From NCBI GenBank assembly GCA_025360425.1, contig JANYCD010000073.1, forward strand, positions 24,267 to 88,266: a stretch of DNA of 64,000 nucleotides, written 5' to 3'. Position 1 is the first letter of the stretch; the number at the start of each line of letters is the position of its first letter. Made by a program: the position numbers and the translations under genes. Shown in pieces: positions 58,376 through 64,000 of the stretch. Source of the DNA: Sterolibacteriaceae bacterium. Lineage in GTDB: Bacteria; Pseudomonadota; Gammaproteobacteria; Burkholderiales; Rhodocyclaceae. Under the pieces are notes generated by a model that saw nothing but the letters and a program-made list of their open reading frames with translations, was not told where the DNA came from and ran no database searches.

Positions 58376-59248
58376 TTATAGCTGCCCGGTCAACACTGCG
58401 ACCACCATCGCCAACCACCCGGCGACGGCGATAGCCATATGCGGGTCGCCCACCAGTTCCTGGGAAGGGTCACCACCGCCGCCGCGACGATGCAGCAAAA
58501 ACAGGTAGCGCAGCATGCCGTAAAGCACGAAAGGTACGGTCAGCATCAGATGGTTGCTGCCGTGCATCGCTACCGTTTCCGGACTCACGGTATACAGACT
58601 GTAGGACACCACCGTGCAGGCGGTGACAACCGTGATGTACTGGTCGAGCAGGCCTTTCGAATATTGCTCCAGCACCCGCCGATGATTGGCCGATCCCTCG
58701 GCCAATGCCGACAGTTCAGCGCGTCGCTTGGCGAAGCCGAGGAACAGAGTAAGCATCAGCCCGCACAGCAGCAACCATTGCGAGGGCGCGATGCCCAGCC
58801 CCAACGTACCAGCCAGCAACCGCAGCATGAAGCCGGCCGCGATCATGAACACATCGAGCACCACGATGTGTTTCAACCCCAGCGTGTAGGCAATGTTGAG
58901 CACGACGTAGGCGAAAAACACCCAGGGTGCTTCCCCGGCCCGGGTCAACGCGATCGTCACACCGCCGACGAAACAGGTCCCCATCAGTGCCAAAGCAGCA
59001 GGCACGGTCACGCTGCCGGCTGCCAGCGGGCGGTGACGCTTTTTCGGGTGGCAGCGATCCTGCTCGCGGTCAATCAGATCGTTAAATACATAGATCGCCG
59101 ATGCCAGCAGGCAAAATGCGGCGAAGGCCCACAAAGCCTGCCCCAGCTTGGCCGGGTCGCGCCAGGCATGGCCGAACAGCAAGCCCACCAGCACGAAGCC
59201 GTTTTTCAGCCACTGCTGGGGACGCAGCAATCGGATTAGCGCTGGCAT
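58376..59248 (-). CDS. UbiA-family prenyltransferase (decaprenyl-phosphate phosphoribosyltransferase-like)
   Basis: LIRLLRPQQWLKNGFVLVGLLFGH...AIYVFNDLIDREQDRCHPKKRHRPLAAG (NDLIDxxxD) multi-TM. Confidence 0.88.
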   Translation of the reverse strand: MPALIRLLRPQQWLKNGFVLVGLLFGHAWRDPAKLGQALWAFAAFCLLASAIYVFNDLIDREQDRCHPKKRHRPLAAGSVTVPAALALMGTCFVGGVTIALTRAGEAPWVFFAYVVLNIAYTLGLKHIVVLDVFMIAAGFMLRLLAGTLGLGIAPSQWLLLCGLMLTLFLGFAKRRAELSALAEGSANHRRVLEQYSKGLLDQYITVVTACTVVSYSLYTVSPETVAMHGSNHLMLTVPFVLYGMLRYLFLLHRRGGGGDPSQELVGDPHMAIAVAGWLAMVVAVLTGQL

Positions 59249-60768
59249 GATTGGCCCGGAAAATATCGGTCGCAGAAATAGCAGCCCTGCACGGGCAGCC
59301 AGGAAGGTAGCGCATAGTACTTGCGTTTGATAGTCGCCAACACCGTGTCACGATAGTGGACGTAGTCGAAACCACGGCCCAGCACTTTGTAAAAAGTGAC
59401 ACCGCGCAATTCAAAAGTTTCCACTTTCAGTTCGCGGAAATAAGGCGCGTATTCGCCGGATGCTGGCGCAGTTTTGCGCAGGATGAGGATGTTGCGACCG
59501 TCAAGCTGACGGAAGTCGGTGAGGATGTCATCGTGCCGGGCATGGCTCGACGCTTCACCGAACACACCGAAATAGCGGCCGGCGTTATAACCCATCGTCA
59601 CGGCATCGGAGTAGCCGTTGCTCATGAAAGTGTAGTCCGCCTCATACCGCTTTAGCCGCGCCGCAATCTCTCCTGCTTCAAAGGTCAATACGATGCCGTC
59701 GTACCACTTGGTACGCTGCCAGGTCTCGAGCGAGGTCATGCTGATCGCAGCGGCAGCGGCCCCATGCAGCGCCGCGAAAAGCGCCACGAACTTGCCCATC
59801 CGCGCCAGTGTCGGCAGCGGCAAAGCGAGCGCCAGCAACATGAAAGCGAAGGGCAGAAACGACAGTACCCAATGCAGGCCGATGGTCTTGGCCAGCGACA
59901 ACAGACCGAACATGACCAGCGGCACAAAAGTCAGCATGGCGAGCGAACGCACCTCCGCAGGCGCAGCACGCGCCGAGCCATGCCATTCGCCCGCCGCCTG
60001 CCTGAACGGCCGCAACAATCCGAGCGCCAACGCCGGCGTCAGAAGATAGACCATCATCACCGCATACAGCAATGGCGTCTTCCACGACAAGCCCGCATCC
60101 TCGTTGCGATTGACGAAATTGAACATGTAGTTGGGCCAGCAATGACCGGCATTCCACCACGCCATCAGCGTCAGCGCCGGCACGCAGCAGGCATAGACGA
60201 TGGCAAGACCAGCCCAGCCGCGCCGACGCGCAGATACAAGTATGTCGAGCAGGTAGGCGAAGCCGAGGAACACCACAAAGTACTTCGACAGCACTGCACC
60301 AGCCAGCAAAATCCCGCCGATCAGATACCAGCGCAGGTCGTCATCGCGGCGTGCGCGCAGCCAGGCCAGGCCGGACAACACGGAAAAATATACCAGCGGC
60401 GTGTCGGTGGTAATGAACACGTTCCATACCGAGGCCGGTGCAATCATGGTGAACAGGGCCGCCCACCAGCGCCTTTCCTCATCGGCCCGCGGCCAGATGT
60501 ACGGTACGCTCCACGCCACGACGGTGCCCAGCAGCAAGGGTTGCAATACCGATGACATCCGCAGCCACCACGCTGCAGAGCCCAGTTGCAACTGGGCCGC
60601 CAACCACCAGCCGATCATCGGCGGATGATCGTAAAACCCCCAGTCCGGAATGTGCCCCCACCAGATGAAATAGGCTTCATCGCCGGTGATCGGCAACGCC
60701 ACCGCCAGCCACATGCGAAACGCCAACAATGGCAGCAACAGCGCAAGAAACAGGCGGCGCGGATTCAC
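59236..60768 (-). CDS. ArnT/GT39-like GT-C glycosyltransferase
   Basis: PITGDEAYFIWWGHIPDWGFYDHPPMIGWWLAAQLQLG; many TMs; GTG start at 60768 likely. Confidence 0.88.
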   Translation of the reverse strand: MNPRRLFLALLLPLLAFRMWLAVALPITGDEAYFIWWGHIPDWGFYDHPPMIGWWLAAQLQLGSAAWWLRMSSVLQPLLLGTVVAWSVPYIWPRADEERRWWAALFTMIAPASVWNVFITTDTPLVYFSVLSGLAWLRARRDDDLRWYLIGGILLAGAVLSKYFVVFLGFAYLLDILVSARRRGWAGLAIVYACCVPALTLMAWWNAGHCWPNYMFNFVNRNEDAGLSWKTPLLYAVMMVYLLTPALALGLLRPFRQAAGEWHGSARAAPAEVRSLAMLTFVPLVMFGLLSLAKTIGLHWVLSFLPFAFMLLALALPLPTLARMGKFVALFAALHGAAAAAISMTSLETWQRTKWYDGIVLTFEAGEIAARLKRYEADYTFMSNGYSDAVTMGYNAGRYFGVFGEASSHARHDDILTDFRQLDGRNILILRKTAPASGEYAPYFRELKVETFELRGVTFYKVLGRGFDYVHYRDTVLATIKRKYYALPSWLPVQGCYFCDRYFPGQSCQR

Positions 60769-60784
60769 AATGCCGCCGCCGGCG

Positions 60785-61858
60785 TTATTTATCTTCCAGC
60801 ACCGTGCGCCGCTTGCGCACCGCCTCGGCCAACTGGTCGAGCAGCGCAATGCTGTCATCCCAACCAATGCACGGATCGGTGATGCTCTGGCCGTATTCAA
60901 GCGGCTTGCCCGGCACCAGGTCCTGGCGGCCTTCCTTGATGTGCGACTCGACCATCACGCCGAAGATGCGGTCATCGCCGGCCGCCATCTGCGCCGCCAC
61001 GTCGCGCGCCACGTCCATTTGCAGCTTGTATTGCTTGCTGCTGTTGGCGTGCGAAAAGTCGATCATCAAACGCGATGCGAGTCCGGCTTTGGCCAGTTCC
61101 ACGCAGACCGCCTCGACCGAGGCGGCATCGTAGTTGGGGCCTTTGCCGCCGCGCAAAATCACGTGGCAGTCTTCGTTCCCCTCTGTGGACACGATCGCCG
61201 AATGGCCGGCCTTGGTCACCGACAAAAAATGATGCGGGCTGGCTGCGGCGCGAATCGCATCCACGGCAATGCGCACATTGCCGTCGGTACCGTTCTTGAA
61301 ACCGACCGGACACGACAGCCCCGATGCCAGTTCGCGATGGATCTGGGATTCGGTGGTGCGCGCACCAATCGCCCCCCAGGCGATCAGATCCGCCGTGTAT
61401 TGGGGCGTGATGGTATCGAGAAACTCGGTCGCACACGGCAGGCCGAGTTCATTGAGCTGCCAAAGTAACTGGCGCGCCAGACGCAAACCTTCATTGATGC
61501 TGAAGCTGCCATCGAGGCGCGGGTCGTTGATCAGGCCTTTCCAACCCACCGTGGTGCGCGGCTTTTCAAAATAGACCCGCATTACGATTTCCAGATCAGC
61601 CGACAGACGGTCGCGTTCGGCTTTCAAGCGGCGCGCGTAGTCCAGCGCCGCTTCGGTATCATGGATCGAACAGGGTCCTACCACCACCACCAGGCGATCA
61701 TCGGCACCATGCAATATCTTGTGAATGGCCTGACGGCCCTCGTAAGTCGCTTCCGCCGCCCGATCACTGACGGGGAACTCACGCAGTACGTGGGCCGGTG
61801 GAGATAATTCCTTGATTTCCTTGATACGGACGTCGTCGATTTCGTGCTTCATGGGCAT
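60785..61858 (-). CDS. aroG: 3-deoxy-7-phosphoheptulonate synthase (AroG-type)
   Basis: VVVGPCSIHDTEAALDYA, MRVYFEKPRTTVGWKGLINDPRLDGSF, GRQDLVPGKPLEYGQSITDPCIGW. Confidence 0.97.
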   Translation of the reverse strand: MPMKHEIDDVRIKEIKELSPPAHVLREFPVSDRAAEATYEGRQAIHKILHGADDRLVVVVGPCSIHDTEAALDYARRLKAERDRLSADLEIVMRVYFEKPRTTVGWKGLINDPRLDGSFSINEGLRLARQLLWQLNELGLPCATEFLDTITPQYTADLIAWGAIGARTTESQIHRELASGLSCPVGFKNGTDGNVRIAVDAIRAAASPHHFLSVTKAGHSAIVSTEGNEDCHVILRGGKGPNYDAASVEAVCVELAKAGLASRLMIDFSHANSSKQYKLQMDVARDVAAQMAAGDDRIFGVMVESHIKEGRQDLVPGKPLEYGQSITDPCIGWDDSIALLDQLAEAVRKRRTVLEDK

Positions 61859-61975
61859 AAATATTGCTGCAAAATGTTCGAGTCTACCCGAAAGGTCTGC
61901 GAATTCGCTGTTTCGTATTCTCCCCTAAAAGGTCTGGGACTCGGTATGCTAGTCATACAGTCCAAGGAGTAACCC

Positions 61976-62905
61976 ATGCTGTCTGCAACTGATCGCACCT
62001 GCATTGAAACCAGCACGCTGTTCCAGGATGTCGACCTTGAGGAAATACTCGACCTGATCGAACCCTGCGAACGAATCTCCATGCCGCGCGGAGAGCGGCT
62101 GCTGGAAGCCGGCACTGACAACTACTGCCTTTATCTGATCCTGGTCGGGGAATTAAATGTCTATCCGGGCGGCCCGCGCCTGCCCAAACATGTCGTCCTG
62201 AAAGCCGGCGATTGTGTCGGTGAAATGTCATTGATCGACGGCAATCCGGTATCGGCGCTGGTGGTGACGGCGCGCGACTGCAACCTGTTGGCGATTTCCC
62301 ACGACGCCCTGTGGGCACTGGTGGATCGGGTACCGGACATTGCCCGCAATCTGCTGGCAATCATGGCCGGCCGCGTCCGTCACGACAACCTCGCCGTGGT
62401 CGCGGGTCAAACCCGCAGCCTGGAGTTTGAACTGGCCACGAAAGTCGACTCCGTATCGGGCTTGCACAACCGGCACTGGATGGCAAAAGCCTTCCCGCGC
62501 GCCATCGCCCGCTGCGAACGCGACGGCGATTCGCTGTGTCTGGTATTGATCGAAATCGAAGGCTTCCGCCAATTCGGCACTGAGCACGGATCCGCCATCA
62601 GCGATGCAGCCGTGAGAACTGTTGCCACGCAATGCGCTGACAGCCTGCGCACCCACGATCTGCTGGCTCGCTACAACGAAGGAATCTTCGCTATCCTGCT
62701 GCCGTATGCCGCCTCGAACGAAGGTCAGCGCATCGCCGAGCGGCTGAGCAAGAGCATTTCCTCGCTCGCCCTGCCCCTTGATGGCGGCAAGATCACCACC
62801 ATCTCCACCACGTTCGGCGTAGCACCTTTCGGTCTGGGTGATTCGCTCGAATCGCTCATGGCAACGGCGACCGCTGCGCTGCATCGCGCCGGGGTAACAA
62901 ACTAA
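61976..62905 (+). CDS. Cyclic nucleotide-binding domain + degenerate GGDEF protein
   Basis: CNB-like GERLLEAGTDNYCLYLILVGELNVY...DCVGEMSLIDGNPVSALV; GGDEF-like domain with RYNEGIFAILLP at the active-site position. Confidence 0.85.
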   Translation: MLSATDRTCIETSTLFQDVDLEEILDLIEPCERISMPRGERLLEAGTDNYCLYLILVGELNVYPGGPRLPKHVVLKAGDCVGEMSLIDGNPVSALVVTARDCNLLAISHDALWALVDRVPDIARNLLAIMAGRVRHDNLAVVAGQTRSLEFELATKVDSVSGLHNRHWMAKAFPRAIARCERDGDSLCLVLIEIEGFRQFGTEHGSAISDAAVRTVATQCADSLRTHDLLARYNEGIFAILLPYAASNEGQRIAERLSKSISSLALPLDGGKITTISTTFGVAPFGLGDSLESLMATATAALHRAGVTN

Positions 62906-62952
62906 CGCGGCAGCCTCACCGGGTGAGCCTGGCAGGTGGATACACTTGCTGC

Positions 62953-64000
62953 ATGGACCACCCTTCGTATCCACCACCCAAGGGGCGTGGCGCCGCCGTC
63001 AATCCCGACAATCGCTTTTCCGATTGGACACGCGAAGCCATTGATGACGGCTGGGGCAACACCGAAGAGGAACCGGCCCCACTCGCAACCGAACTGATCG
63101 TCGACACCGCAAAGACCGTCATCAGCCGCAACGATTCGCCGGATATTCCGTTCTCGCAGTCAATCAATCCCTATCGCGGCTGCGAGCACGGCTGCATCTA
63201 CTGCTTCGCCCGTCCCAGCCACGCCTACCTCGGTCTCTCGCCCGGTATCGACTTCGAAACCAAAATCGCCTGGAAGGCCGATGCAGCGGATCGCCTGCGC
63301 GTGGAGTTGGCCAAACCCGGTTATGTTTGCTCACCCATTGCAATGGGCATCAACACCGATGCCTATCAACCGGTCGAGCGCAAGCTCGGCATCACCCGCG
63401 ACCTGCTCGAAGTGCTGGGCGAGACACGCCATCCGGTTTCGCTGATCACCAAGTCGGCACTGATCCTGCGCGACCTTGATCTGATCTCGGCGATGGCGCG
63501 CGACCGGCTGGTCCATGTTGCCGTGTCGATCACCACACTCAACAAGGACTTGGCGCGCAAGCTCGAACCGCGCGCAGCGACGCCACAGCGCCGGCTTGAG
63601 GTCATCCGCATCCTAGCCGACGCCGGCATCGCGGTTACCGTGCTGATGGCGCCGGTGATTCCAGCGCTCACCGATCACGAAGTTGAAAGTTTGCTCGAAT
63701 CCGCCGCCGCAGCGGGCGCAAGTTCCGCCGGCTACGTGCTGCTGCGCCTGCCGCGCGAAGTGAACCCGCTGTTCCAGAACTGGCTGTCAAATCACGAACC
63801 CGGCCGCGCCACCCACGTCATGCGCCTGGTGCGCCAGATGCGTGGTGGTCGCGACTACGACAGCACCTTCGGCAGCCGCATGCGCGGCGAAGGCCCGCTG
63901 GCCGACTTGCTGTCAAAACGTTTCGCGCTGGCGCGCAAGCGCTTCGGGCTGGACAATAAATTGCCGGTGCTCGATTGTTCGCTGTTTACGCCGCCGGTAA
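62953..64000 (+). CDS. PA0069-family radical SAM protein (3' end beyond window)
   Basis: Translated directly: MDHPSYPPPKGRGAAVNPDNRFSDW...SQSINPYRGCEHGCIYCFARPSHAYLGLSPGIDFETKI (CxxxCxxC radical SAM). No stop before 64000. Confidence 0.92.
   Translation, partial: MDHPSYPPPKGRGAAVNPDNRFSDWTREAIDDGWGNTEEEPAPLATELIVDTAKTVISRNDSPDIPFSQSINPYRGCEHGCIYCFARPSHAYLGLSPGIDFETKIAWKADAADRLRVELAKPGYVCSPIAMGINTDAYQPVERKLGITRDLLEVLGETRHPVSLITKSALILRDLDLISAMARDRLVHVAVSITTLNKDLARKLEPRAATPQRRLEVIRILADAGIAVTVLMAPVIPALTDHEVESLLESAAAAGASSAGYVLLRLPREVNPLFQNWLSNHEPGRATHVMRLVRQMRGGRDYDSTFGSRMRGEGPLADLLSKRFALARKRFGLDNKLPVLDCSLFTPPV

Overview
This 64 kb window looks like an ordinary chromosomal segment of a betaproteobacterium (inferred from mlaFE, the kdsD-kdsC-lptC-lptA block, a phasin, DUF3567 and an MSHA-type pilus locus). 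No rRNA, tRNA, CRISPR array, transposase or phage genes were recognised by eye. The main accessory feature is an MSHA-like type IV pilus locus (about 1.57-21.5 kb). It holds a GAFTGA-type sigma-54 response regulator, an ExeA/MshM-like ATPase, an MshL secretin, an MshN-like TPR protein, MshE and MshG, apparent PilM/N-, PilO- and PilP-like proteins, a giant (about 1130 aa) PilX/MshP-class pseudopilin and a second pseudopilin. These are followed by a class III adenylate cyclase, a membrane histidine kinase and a divergent type IV pilin with a strong -24/-12 (sigma-54) promoter match. The giant pseudopilin appears to carry a lectin-like C-terminal domain interrupted twice by degenerate 'YNGTYTV' (FCCH-like) repeats, and is the best candidate for something undescribed. 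Other leads are: a 17-bp perfect inverted repeat upstream of a MarR-associated operon encoding an orphan cytochrome-oxidase-subunit-III-like protein; paired TGCANTGCA palindromes flanking a consensus phasin promoter; a short apparent fbp (fructose-1,6-bisphosphatase) N-terminal fossil between pabB and an aminotransferase; a G9 tract in the secretin gene; and a CNB-GGDEF protein with both signature motifs degenerate. The rest is housekeeping: hrpA, glnS, deaD, pabB, alaS, pntAB, aroG, etc. All family names come from reading the translations; no database search was run.
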